Shown here: positions 1 through 10,998 of the stretch, piece by piece
How the letters are laid out: every line of letters starts with the position of its first letter
How positions within the stretch are numbered: position 1 is the stretch's first letter
Origin: Himantopus leucocephalus
Taxonomy: Eukaryota > Chordata > Aves > Charadriiformes > Recurvirostridae
NCBI GenBank assembly: GCA_003993805.1
Contig: RSEF01000017.1
Span: forward strand, 11,597,365 to 11,661,364
Direction of reading: 5' to 3'
Length of the DNA stretch: 64,000 nucleotides
Notes under the pieces: generated by a model
Seen by the model: the letters and a program-made list of their open reading frames with translations, nothing else
The model's database searches: none
Told to the model about the DNA's origin: nothing
Translations under genes and position numbers: made by a program

Positions 1-1899
1 TATTTAACCTGTACTATTGGAAAAGTCCCAGATGGTTTATTTTAATAGGCAGTAAGGACAGTTGATGGCTGCGGGGCTGTGGGCTCGGCTGCCGGACTGC
101 CCCATCGTCAGCGCTGCCCCCCAGCTCCTGTGCACACGCGGTGTCGCCTGCCTGACCTGGCTCTGCAGCGCGAAGGAAGGGTAAAGCCTGTCCCGGCTTT
201 TCTCCTATTTATGCTCCTCTCCTGCTGCCCCTACCAGCTGTTTCTCCACCGCTGCCATCCCTCCCCCAACCCTGCCCCATGACTCAGGGCCCCTCGTGCA
301 CAGGGCAGGGGAGAGGTGAGGTGAACCCCCCCCCCGGGTTGTGGTTTCGTGGTGGTCAGGGTGTCCCCAGGTACCAGCACGGGGGCAGAGGATTTCTGCA
401 GGAGCCAAGCAGAACGCCAGGGCTGGGGCTAGAGCTGTCGGCCCCGTGCAGCCGTGCCGGGACCCCAAGGTGCACGTGCCAGGGTCCCCGCTCCTGGCTC
501 CCTGCAGCGTTGCTGCCTGCTCCGCATCCCGCCGCTGCCCCAGCCGAGCGAGGGCAGGCAGGGACAGGCAGTGCTGAGCCCTTGGCTGACATTTGTTTTC
601 TCAGTGCTTGCTGGTGCTGGAGGCATCAGCCGTGGCTTTGCAGCCCATGGTAGCCACAGTGCCCGGAGCCTACGGGTGTCTGTTGTCAGCACGTCTCTGA
701 GATGTCAAAGCTTTGCTGCAGAAGCTCTAAGAGATTCGGTACCAGGGGCAGGGGACTGTCCTTGGGACACTTTGAGCCCGTGGCCTTGCAGCTGCGCCCT
801 CGGTGCCAGCACAACATCCCCGCGGCTCGAAAGCTTTGCAGGTCGTGGTACCCAGGCGGCATCGACACCACGAACCAAGCTGGTTCTGGAAGCCCGAGGA
901 ACAGGGTGGCCCCAGGACAGTGGCCCTGGGCAGCGCAGGTCCTGCCTCGCTCCAGCCGTCAGCCATGTCCAGGCAGTGCCTGGAGAACAGCCAAGGGGCA
1001 GGACGGGGCCGGGGACCGACCCTGTCCCCTCCCTGCCTGCAGGTGATGCTGGCAGTGCAGCGGGGCAGGAGGGAGGTGCGGGGTCCAGCCCCTGCCCCGC
1101 AGGTGCCGGGGCAGCAGCACGCCCAGGCTGCAAACAGCCCAGAGCTGCTCCCGCGCCAGCACGTGCCCGAGGGCTCGGGGGAGCTGCGGGGCTTTGCAGC
1201 CCCCTCCTGCATTTACCTGCCCAAGCACATGGGTAAGGAGTAATAAGAATTGTCCTGTGCTTCATGCCAGGCCGGGCCGAGCCCCCAGCCCCCCCGTGGA
1301 GCTCTGCTGTGTCCCCAGGTGACAACAAATGCTGTGCTGAAGCCACAAGCAAAGAGCTGTCGGTTCCTCTCCCATCGCAGGACAGGGGCTCACGGACACC
1401 ACTGGGCAGTACTGGGGGGCTGCAGCCCCCTGAGCTGGGACATACCGGACTCTCACTGCTGCTTTCTCTTGGTCTCAGCCACGCTCTCCTCTCCTCCAGC
1501 CCCACGGCTGCTGCTGGGCAGCCCAGCACAGCCCCCCTGCCACGGCTGGGCCCCCCCAGGCTCCACTGGGGCTCCTCCAGCACGGCTGGGGTTGGTTCAG
1601 GTTTGTTTTCCACGGCGGGTGTTTGCTCCTCGTTTCGAGGGGGCTGTCATCCGCCGCGGCTCTGCGCAGAGCCGGTGCCTTGAGGAGCTGCAGACGCTGC
1701 GCCCGGAGCTGCGCGGTTTGTGGAAGCTTGTTAGATGCAGAAGAGCATGTCTGTCTCTGCTTTCAACATGTTTGTGCATTTTCCTCCTGAAGTCTGTGGT
1801 TCTGTTTCACCTTCTTTTTGTGAACTTAAAGAACTGGAGAAAATGGTTTGGGAGGTAAAAGATGTTTTATTTTCAGAAAATGAAAAGTGTCCTTAAGTG

Positions 1900-1927
1900 T
1901 CTCTCTCTCTCTCTCTCTCTGTCTCTC
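1900..1927. repeat. CT microsatellite
   Basis: A run of CT dinucleotides, interrupted once by GT, followed by a pyrimidine-rich stretch to about 1985. Confidence 0.95.
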
Positions 1928-4493
1928 ACATCCTTTCCTCCCTCTCATCCCTCCCCTTCCCCACTCCCCACCCTTCCTTCCCAGGCAGGAGGTTACCAAC
2001 TTCCTTGTCAGGAGCAAACCACTGTAATAAATTTTGCAGTTCATTTGAAAAGGCAGACTTTGTCTTTTTTTGACTGTCTTTCTAACCCTCCTTGTTGGTG
2101 CCGCCCCCTCCTCCTGGCTCCCCACGGGCAGGCGGGGATGTCCTGCCTGCTGTCCCCGCAGGAGAGCAGTGCTTGGTCCCGGCAAGCACCGGGAGCCCAC
2201 GGGCATCTCTCCCGGCACACCGCCTGCTTCGGCGGGACCGGGACACTACAGCTGCGGGAGGGGGTCGCTGCTGCGGTGTGAATCAGGGCACTGGTGACTA
2301 AGGATCTGGTTCAAAGTGCTGCTGGGAATTGCCATAGCGACTCCAAGGGTGTTTTGCAAGTGAGCTCACGAATGACAACATTTATGGACAATTAGGTTAG
2401 ACTTGGGATTTTTCATGTAGCCCTTGGTGGTCGCTGTGGCCGAGAGCCCCCGGCGTGCCACGCACTGTGGCAGGGAGCAAACCCACAGCAAAGCACAGAG
2501 CTCTGCTATAGGTTTGATGACCTGTCTGTAAGTACTCCAGTGCCGGGAAGTGCCCCACGCCGTGGCTCTCCCAACCCCAGCGGCTGGTGACGCTGCTTGG
2601 CTGACTCGGGTAAGGGGAGCGATGGTCTGCGCTCACATCTCGCTCTCCTGACCAGCACACGGCTGCTCTAGCGCTGCAGTTCCCAACAGCGTGTAAATAC
2701 GTGCTGGCCAGCACACAGCTGTGCTGAGACCAGGGGACGCAGCGCGATGGAGGAGACAGCACACAGGAGCGTGCAGTGCCCCGGTCTCCTGCACTGTGGC
2801 CAAACCGCCCTCCACTGCGGTAAGCCGCGCAGAGCCGCGGCACGCTGCTGCGCCTGAACACGAGCCCATTCCCATGGATACAATGCAACAGGGAGAGGAC
2901 GTTGCCTTTAAAATCAGCATTTACTGTCATCATAATCAGCAGAAGAACCAAATCGTTTCATGTGCTCTAAACACTAGGAGGTAACAGGAGAACCGGTTGG
3001 ACGCAAAGAACAGAGGGAGAGAAAACACTCCCCCAGCTGGCGAGGGGCCACGCCGGCCGGGTGGGAGCCCCGGGAGGAGCAGGGAGAGGGTTTGGGTCCT
3101 AAACAGCAGAAGATGCTATTGAAGTCAGCGGCTTTAGAAAAGACTTGAAGCCAGCTGCTGTCTTCCTTAGCGCATGTGCTTCCTACACGGCCCGTCCCCA
3201 GCCCTGCCCCGGCAGAGCAGTGCGCCGGGCCGGCACGGGGCCGGGGAAGGCAGCCGTCCTCGCCGGCACGGGAGCGTGGGCGCACTGCCTGGGCACGGCT
3301 GCCACGGGCAAAGCTGGGCTTGCTCCCGTGCCGCCTGCTCCAGCTCTCCCAAGCTAAACAAGCTCTACTGGCAGCAACAACAACCACACACAACCAACAC
3401 AACCACGTGCTGCCGGCAGAGCCGCAGGGCAGCTGGCGGCAGCGCTGCACCAGGCCAAGCTTGGCTGCACGAGCCGCAGGGACCCCCGGGCCAGCACGCA
3501 GGCTGGGCAGGAGTCACGACGAGTACCTGCCTCTTGGTTGCCCACCCCTGGAGAGGAGCAGGGCGGTCTTCAGCAGCAGGTGAAGCCCCATGAGACCCCA
3601 CGCTACCCCGGTCCTGCCTCGGTTTTGTCCGCACATGCTGCTAGGAAGAAATGCAGGGCTAACAACTCTGCCCGGGCTGGGACAGCCCTCCGCATGGAAG
3701 CCAGCTCCTCCGACCTGCTGTCCTCCCGGCTGCTGGAAGAGCCTCGGCGTTGTGGGCCCGTCACCCAGAAACTTCTCAGAAACCTAAAGCAAAAGAGAGA
3801 CGGTCTCAGCTGCGCCGGCAGAGAGGAGAGGGCAGGGGTCCGGAGCAGTGGGTGCACCAGTGGGGGTCCCACAGCGCGCTGGAAGAGCGCAGCCCAAACC
3901 TGCCATAGGACAGAGCCCGTAGGACGGAGCACGGCCAGCCCTGCCTTCCGCTGGTGCGGCTCCGCCATCCCATGGCCCGCACTGCCCCTGTAGGGGTCTC
4001 TGAAATGCGGCCCTTACGGCAGGGAGCCAAAGCAGCCCCTGTGCACGGGGCTGCGGCTGTAAGGAGAAACCTCTTCTTCCCCTGCTCAGTAATTAGCCCA
4101 CTGTGCACAGCGCCGGGCTCTGAGAGCGCTGAAGAATGAGGTTTAAATGGGATTTAATGAAAATACCTGCGCTACAGTGGCAGAGAGAACCGATGTCGCG
4201 TGGGCTGCACCTCCTTCCGTCGGGGCATAAAGTACCTCTGCCCGTTGGGAAGGACTGCGGCACAGACGGCAGCGGCGATCCCACCACAGGGCAGCCCGGT
4301 GCGGTCGGCATGGGGGGGGGTATCTGCATTTCTCCAACTGCCCACGACACTCAGGTGCTTTACTGGCTTTGAATCCCAAAGACTCATAATTTCCTTATTA
4401 TTTTAAAACCAATCTTATTTAACACGGTATGGCGAGAGTTGCAGAATTACTCAATATCGATCCCAGAAAGGCTGGGCCATGGAGACAAGATCC

Positions 4494-4520
4494 ATGTTGC
4501 TATGTGTGGCTTAGCAACAT
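4494..4520. promoter_or_regulatory. perfect 9-bp inverted repeat, RFX-like (X-box) half sites
   Basis: ATGTTGCTA (4494-4502), a 9-base spacer, then TAGCAACAT (4512-4520). GTTGCYA/YRGCAAC half sites resemble RFX X-box halves, though the spacer is longer than the usual 0-3 bases. It sits in an AT-richer island (4380-4560) within GC-rich DNA, as conserved enhancers often do. Function is inferred. Confidence 0.4.
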
Positions 4521-7386
4521 ATAAATGTATTCAAACAGAATAATGAAATTATCGTGGGGAAACAAAGCAGCCATCACTTGAAGAGATGGAGGATGTGGAG
4601 GCCTCTTGGAGCTCTTGTTTGCCAAGACAAGGAAGACGGTACTTATTGTTTGTGCAAATATGTGAACCCCCCCCGGCCATCCCCTGCTTACATAAAGCGT
4701 GTAATGAATCCGGGCAGTGCGCTCGCTGCGACGCGCAGCTTTGTACAGCTGGGCTGGAGCTCATTACTGCGGAACCGTGCGGCCTCTCCGAGTGAATTGA
4801 GTCCTGGCGGGGGGAGCCCCACTGCTGGGGGTGGGGAGGTGGGGAGGGAGCCCATTCCTGCCTGCCGGCCACAGCCACGCCGCAGAACGCCTCATTTCTG
4901 TGGTTCTGAAACTGGCCTGGTATTTACCTGCGTTTTATCCACCCTCACCCTCACACGTGTTCATGCACCGCTGGGAGCCCATCCCACCTCCCCCATGCAC
5001 CCACCGGCTGCCTCTTGCACCTGGAGCCAGCGCGATGCCCGCAGCTCCCGCAGGAGCACGGCTGAGGCGCCGGAGCAGAGAAGAGGTGGATCCCACCCCA
5101 GATCCAGCACAGCTTTCCTGGGAGACTGCGAGAAAGTCAGTTAAGCCCCGAGTCTGCCCCCGGCGCCCAGGGCCCAGTGCTCCTCCTGCCCACCAGCTCT
5201 CCCCACCGGACTGCGGGGCAGGTGGGCTCCTCCGGGGTCGCTGCAGGAGCTCCCGCAAGCCGGCTGCTGCCGCCACCGTAATTTTCATTAGAGCTGGCTG
5301 GAAACTTTCAAATAAAGATACCTGGGGCAAAATATGTCTCTTCAATAAACTACTTTGGGAGAAAACAAACAGAAGAAGGGAAGCGGTGTCTTTGGAAATG
5401 ATTTGTCCCTCGTTCATCACCAAGCACACAGGTTTATGGTTTGCTCCCCCTGGCAGCTCGTATCCCCAAGAGCTACACAGCATTTTGCTCTGTTGAAGAA
5501 GCTGTGGAGACGGGAGCCTGTGCAACGCTGAGCTGCCCTGGGGACTTCCAGGCATTACTACAGCTGGGCATTACTGCCTCTTTTTTTTTAGTGGCTGGAA
5601 GCACTTGTCTTTGAGCCCGGCACCTCGGAGCAGCGCAGCGTAGCCAGCACCAGCACTGTGCCGCATGCCGACTTGCACGTGCACAAGTGTGCAGAGGAGT
5701 GCTCTTCTGGTTCAAGGAGATCTTCTCGTTCACCCCCGGCTGAAGGACTGCCCAACCAAGGGCTCCCTCACCCCGGGGCGCGCGAGGAGCCGCTCTCGGT
5801 GCTAGCGGAGAGGGTGGCCGTGCACAGCGCTGCCCTGCACCCACCGCCTGCTTCCATGGCGGTTGTGCATCAGCCGGCACGTGAGCGCGCAATCACCGAG
5901 CCCAGCCCGGCGTCCCCACTGTCCTCTGGGCAGACCCAGGCTTTTAAAAATATACTGAGGGCTTACCTGAGAAAACAAAACCAAATTAAACAACCTGCCT
6001 CTTTGCACAGCTGGAGTTTAATTACACACGTGGCTAGATTAAAATATGCAGGAGCAAGTGAGGGTGAGAGTGTGCGTGGACAGAGCACAAACGCACATGC
6101 GGGGTGTAGGTCTTGCTGTCTCTGAGACCCCGCTCCTACGCCTGAAATGCTGCAGCACATTTACTCCCGGATGCCACCATTTCTGCCTTGCTCACGTATC
6201 CGCTGTGGGGAGGAAAGCTGCAATGCTTCTGGGTGGCATCGTCTCGAAAATAGTCTAAGCATGCCCTGCTTAGACACTTAATGTGGAGCAAAATCAGAAA
6301 CCTGCTAATGCACTGCTTCCTTTGACAAAAGAAAACATAACAATGCAGAAAAAATAATATCAAGCCATCCCTGGTGCTTCTTCACTGCACTGTCTGCTTG
6401 AGTGGCCCCATCCAGAGTCTGGACTGAGAGTGCTGGGAGTACTCAGCAGCGGTTGGTAAAAAAAATAAGGCTAAATATGGTACCCCTGTACCCAGCGGAG
6501 CCGGTGACCTCCCCGAAGCCAGGCGGGGAAGTCGGGGCGGGAGCAGGGAGCTGCGGCTGGCCAGCCTCTCCCCAGCACTGCAGCTGAGCAGAGGTCTGGG
6601 GCTTAGGAGGGATTTCTGGTTTTAATTCTACCCACCTCCATGGTGACATTGGCCTTTCTACAACCTGAAACAGAAGCAGCTAAATGGCTGCTTTTAAGCT
6701 CATAAATCCAGCCCTGTCGCAACACCCCATCTTCCCTGACTGCCCCTCTTTGGCAGCAAGGCACTTCTAACACCCGCCAGCGCTTTCTGCAGCAGCTGCT
6801 GGTTTAAAATACCCCACGGCAGCAAAGAGCTGTTGCCACCCCTGAAAGCAGCCCGGGTCCTGCCAAGCAGCGAGGCGTGCTGTGCCTGGAGGACCGGCCG
6901 TGCTGGGGTGCACAGGCAGAGCACTCAGCATCAGGTACCCACTGGTGCCCACTGCCCCTCTGCTGCCTGCCAAGGACTCGACCTGCAGCTTCGCTGTCAT
7001 GGAGGGGCCCAGGGAGCCGGTGTGCAGCAAACTGCAGACACGGAGCAGCAACAAGGAAGGTGCAGAGACACGGGGAGAAACCAGGCGGGTGCTGTGAGAT
7101 GGGCACCCTCGGCTGAGCCACCAGCGCGGCCGGGGAGAGGCAGCGCAGGCAGCACCCGCAGAGCTGGTGGGGCTTCATCCCCTCCCCTCTCCCTCATCTG
7201 TTCAGGGGGACATGGACCTCCCAACAGCCTGGCCAGCACTGCAGCCACCAGGGCAGTCTGGAAATAAAATGCTTCCTAAAGCCTGAGCAAATTCAGCTGC
7301 CCTCTGGGCAGCACTCCACCACACAACCACAGAAACCAGAATCAGCAGTAACAAAAATTAAAGAAAATGATGTAGGCAAACGTTAC

Positions 7387-7417
7387 CTGAGGATTTGAAC
7401 GCTGTCAGCTCTACAGC
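7387..7417 (-). other. candidate 31-nt ADGRD2 terminal microexon
   Basis: On the minus strand a consensus branch point (TGCTAAC) is followed by a pyrimidine tract and CTCTTTCAG, then 31 nt, then CTCAG/GTAACG. Entered in phase 1, as the exon 22 donor requires, it reads GCRADSVQIL and exits in phase 2. A further acceptor (TTATTTCCAG) near 7250 would then give about 20 codons to a stop near 7195. This is arithmetic and splice-signal evidence only. The peptide is not one I recognise. Confidence 0.25.
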
Positions 7418-10169
7418 CTGAAAGAGGGGAGAACATTTGTTAGCAGAAGGTACAGGTCTGATTGCTTCGCTGCTGGCAACCCCCCGGCATGCTCCCCGGG
7501 GCCAGCAGGGCTCCCCCAGCACCCAGCCGCCGCACCGCGCTCTCCCTGCCGCTGAGCCACCGCACAGGCTGGGAACCGGAGCCTTCGTCCTGCTCCCCGA
7601 GGGACGGCACCTTGCAGAGCGCCACCGACACAGCTGCACCTCTCAGCTGTGCCTGGGCAGTGAGCTGCGCCCCACTCCGCACACCCCCTCTGGGGACCCC
7701 TCCGGGGACCCCTCCAGCCCCAGGGTGACCCAGCGGGCTGGACACCATGCTGGACACCCCAGGAAAATCCAGGAGAAGAGGAGAGAGAACTTTCCCCCTG
7801 GCCCAGCTTTGATGGAAAGAGCACGCAGAAGCCTGCACCCTGTGCTTAAGTGATGGTTAACGCTCTGTGAGGTGTGAAACTCCTGCTCCCAGCCCAACAG
7901 CAATAAATATCACCAAACAACATTTAAAAAAGCTGAAATACAAAGAACATCTCGTCTGTGTTTGTATCTTCACTCACCCAGTGTTTTGTCATTTTAAGTG
8001 TTTTCAAACGTTTTTAAGTAGCATCTTCTCTTCATCCAAACTATTGTGCAGCTGCCAGTGACATTCTTAATTCCCCGCTCCTCCAGCGAGTGCCATGACT
8101 CATTTAGGCGGGGAGCAGGAAAAACAGCACTGACTTGCAGAAGTAAGGAGCACAGAAAGCAGCAGCTCTCCAGCGCAGGGTAGCACCACCCGGGGCACAG
8201 CTGCGCTGACCACCTCTGCGGTGAAGATGGGGCTGGGATGGAAACTCCCCGCAGCCCCGGCCGGCTCGGCACCGCGGGGCTCACACCGATGCCGAGGGAG
8301 CACCACGCTGCCGCAGCACGGGTGTGCACGGGCAGCGGGGCCGAGCCCCTCTCCCCAGGCAGGCACCAGCAGCAGCCTCGCCTTTTGCTGCATCCACGGT
8401 AGTTAGAAAGGAAACAAGTATATTAAAAATGCAATGTTTAAGCAGTAAAGATACAGTAAAGGCCTCGGTGACCCTCACACGGAGGAAGGCGCTTTCTGTC
8501 GTTGCCTGCTAGGAAATGCCATGGCCTTGGCATTTAGGAGATCTGCTGCCTCCTAATGCTCCCTGCCTTAGGAAACGCAGCCCCCCGGGCTAATCCCCTT
8601 GGCCCACGTCTCGCATCTGGTGCCAGGAGCTTAGCCCTGGTCCCAGTTTACACAGCCAGCAGCTGGCTGGATGAGAAAAGCATCACCTGCGAATGAATCC
8701 CAGTCAGTGTTCAGCATGAGGGGAGGAACGGCATTAACCACAATATAAATCATGAGAGATGAAAATATGGATTTTATTGAGTGGCTTCAAAACGATATGC
8801 CAGCTATAGAAGTATTATCTATTGGATAAATAAGAGCTGTCTATGTGACACAGGTTTTCAAAGGATAAATATTAGAGAGGGAGAGAGAGATCCTTCAGTG
8901 AGAGACTCATATGAAAGTAGTGTTGGATTTTATTCTGAGGAAATTACAGCACTTGTATGTCAAGTGCGCAAGGACTGATGATCATTTCAATAGTGGGAGA
9001 TAGAAGTTGTATCAGAGTAGTCAAATTTAAATTGTTCCCTGCTTTAGGCCATACCTCGCTGAGCTCTACATCACACTCCTGCATGCAGCGCAACCCCGCC
9101 TGCCCTCCCTGGACAGATGCGGCTTGCCCACCGCAGGGACAGCAAGCTCCTGCTGCCCGATTCTAATTTGCTGTCCCTGGGGGAAGTCTCCTGATCCATA
9201 TGAACCTCTGCTCGGTGCTTTACTGGCCCAAATTCACTGGCTCCTCCTGGTCATGTATGCCCCTGCTACAGTCACCCTCCCGGCATGGCAGCCTGGCTCG
9301 TTCCCCATCGGCTCAGGGGTGAGCTCTCGCCTTGGAAATTGGCTGTTCTGGGGTCTCCTCCTCTCCTGCCCCAGAACACGCACTCTCCCCCGTTCTCCTC
9401 CGCTGCCTGCCCCTGCCCAGGCCAGCCCCAGCTCCGGCAATCGCCCCCTGAGCCAAGCCCTGCCCTCAGCACAGCCGAGGCAGGTCACTGGCCAGGAGCA
9501 CCTGCCCGCAAGCACACCTTGCTCTCCATCGTATGCTCCTACAGAAGACAGCAAACACTCAGTTGCATCTGGCTTGACTACCAGGAGTGGCCACTATGGG
9601 CATGAAAACAAACATCTCAAACAATTTAAATTACTTAAGCCAATACGCTGCTAATAAAGAGTACGTATTTTAATAAACCAGAGTCTTCAGGATGCGTATC
9701 AAAACCTTCTGGGTTTTGACAGGCAGGCCGTGTGTCTGGACTGGCCCTCAGGAGAGCACGGTTGCTGCGCTAACACGCTGCCTGGCGCCTCACCAACACT
9801 CAGCACCTTCTGTAGCGCCCTGGACAGAGGGGATCAGCGCTGCCCTCGGTCTGCGCACAGGGTGGATGAGTCCAGCAGCTTCTGGGACTTGCTCAAGACA
9901 AAAGACTGAATGTGTGCCAGAGCTGGTAACGCTACCAGGTGTCCTCAGTCCCAGCCATTCGCTGGAACCATCAGGCACCATTCCTATGCAACTACTACGT
10001 TCTGTGTATGGGTGAAGGTGGAAGAATAACAGAAGACATCACATACCGGTCTCTCAGGTGACATAATTGATGAAATCCCCATGGGAATTTTGGCTCCAAA
10101 ATTTCCTAGGGGGTGAAGTAGCACAATGAGTTTGGAGACTAGAGAGTAGAAATACTCATGCTTTACCAA

Positions 10170-10390
10170 GAATTACAGAATCATAGAATCATGGAATAGT
10201 TTAGGTTGGAAGGGACCTTGAAGATCATGTAGTTCCAACCCCCCTGCCACAGGACGAGACACCTTCCACTAGACCAGGTTGATCAAAGCCCCATCCAGCC
10301 TGGCCTTAAACACCTCCAGGGATGGAGCTTCCACAGCTTCTCCTTCCACAAGAACTCAGTGCTTTGTGCCCCCTAAGTATCTCCCACTGG
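10170..10390 (-). mobile_element. CR1 LINE fragment, 3' end
   Basis: Begins with AATCATAGAATCATGG, the complement of the (ATTCTATGATT) 3' tail of bird CR1. It continues with GGTTGGAAGGGACCTTGAAG, the AGTTCCAACCCCCCTGCC block and the ACCTCCAGGGATGG block, all familiar CR1 3' UTR sequence. It is 5'-truncated, as is usual. The outer edge near 10,390 is approximate. Confidence 0.93.
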
Positions 10391-10853
10391 GGCAAAGGGA
10401 CCAAACAGGTTACCTGCATAATTGCACCCACAAACTCTTTAGAGCATGCAATACCATTTTTCCTAGAAGCTAAAACCCCTATTTCCTACTGCCCCCTTTG
10501 CCTCCCCTTCTCCAGAAAATTCATTTTACGACACAAACATGGATTCTTGCCTCAAGAGAATGCAATGCTGCATAACATGGTGACAAGACCCCCCGTGCCC
10601 ACACCCAGCCAGCCTGCGGGCACAAACCTGATCCCTCTGAGATCCACATGCACATGGTCCCGGCCTTCCCTGGGAATCCTTCATCCCGTGCTGCATTTGC
10701 AGCACCGGATCCCAAGTGCTCACATAGGCACAGCGTGCAAATGAGTTAACGCAGTGCCAGGTGAATGTGCACTAAAATTCAGGCCTTGGGAATAACATTT
10801 TACAGTGGTCTCATCACACAGCCTGGGCCAACAACAATCACAACCCTCTTTAC

Positions 10854-10998
10854 CTTTGTGGGTAATGTTCTTTACTGGGGGGTCTTTCTGCACAGGGCTC
10901 GACAAGGCACTCTCAGCTGCAGAAGGACTCTGTTTCCCTGTCTCCCAGGAGGTCGTGTTTCTTGGACTTGATAAGTAGTTGATGGGATGAGAGCAGTT
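10854..10998 (-). CDS. ADGRD2: ADGRD2 exon 22: cytoplasmic tail (3' boundary uncertain)
   Basis: 145 nt from acceptor TGTCATTACAG to candidate donor GTAAAG, phase 0 in and phase 1 out. It encodes a Ser/Thr/Pro-rich tail ([40 protein letters not shown]). If the donor is skipped, the frame runs on to a TGA at 10720-10722, adding about 45 cysteine-containing residues that look less tail-like. I cannot decide between the two from sequence alone. Confidence 0.75.

Larger units (their letters stand above)
1..10169. other. intergenic DNA 3' of ADGRD2, no supported gene
   Basis: GC-rich sequence with many long chance frames but no recognisable protein, splice-supported exon series or RNA gene. By conserved order NR5A1 should lie to the left in convergent orientation. 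I looked for the end of its ligand-binding domain and did not find it. An AT-rich patch at 8,750-9,050 and a likely enhancer-like patch at 5,270-5,440 stand out by composition. Confidence 0.6.

Noticed and set aside
454..1613. Open frames of 260 and 302 codons on opposite strands near the left edge
   Set aside because: Overlapping GC-driven frames with low-complexity composition, no splice support and no recognisable domain.
1..10169. NR5A1 3' end
   Set aside because: Expected by gene order, but no sequence resembling its ligand-binding domain end was found on the plus strand.
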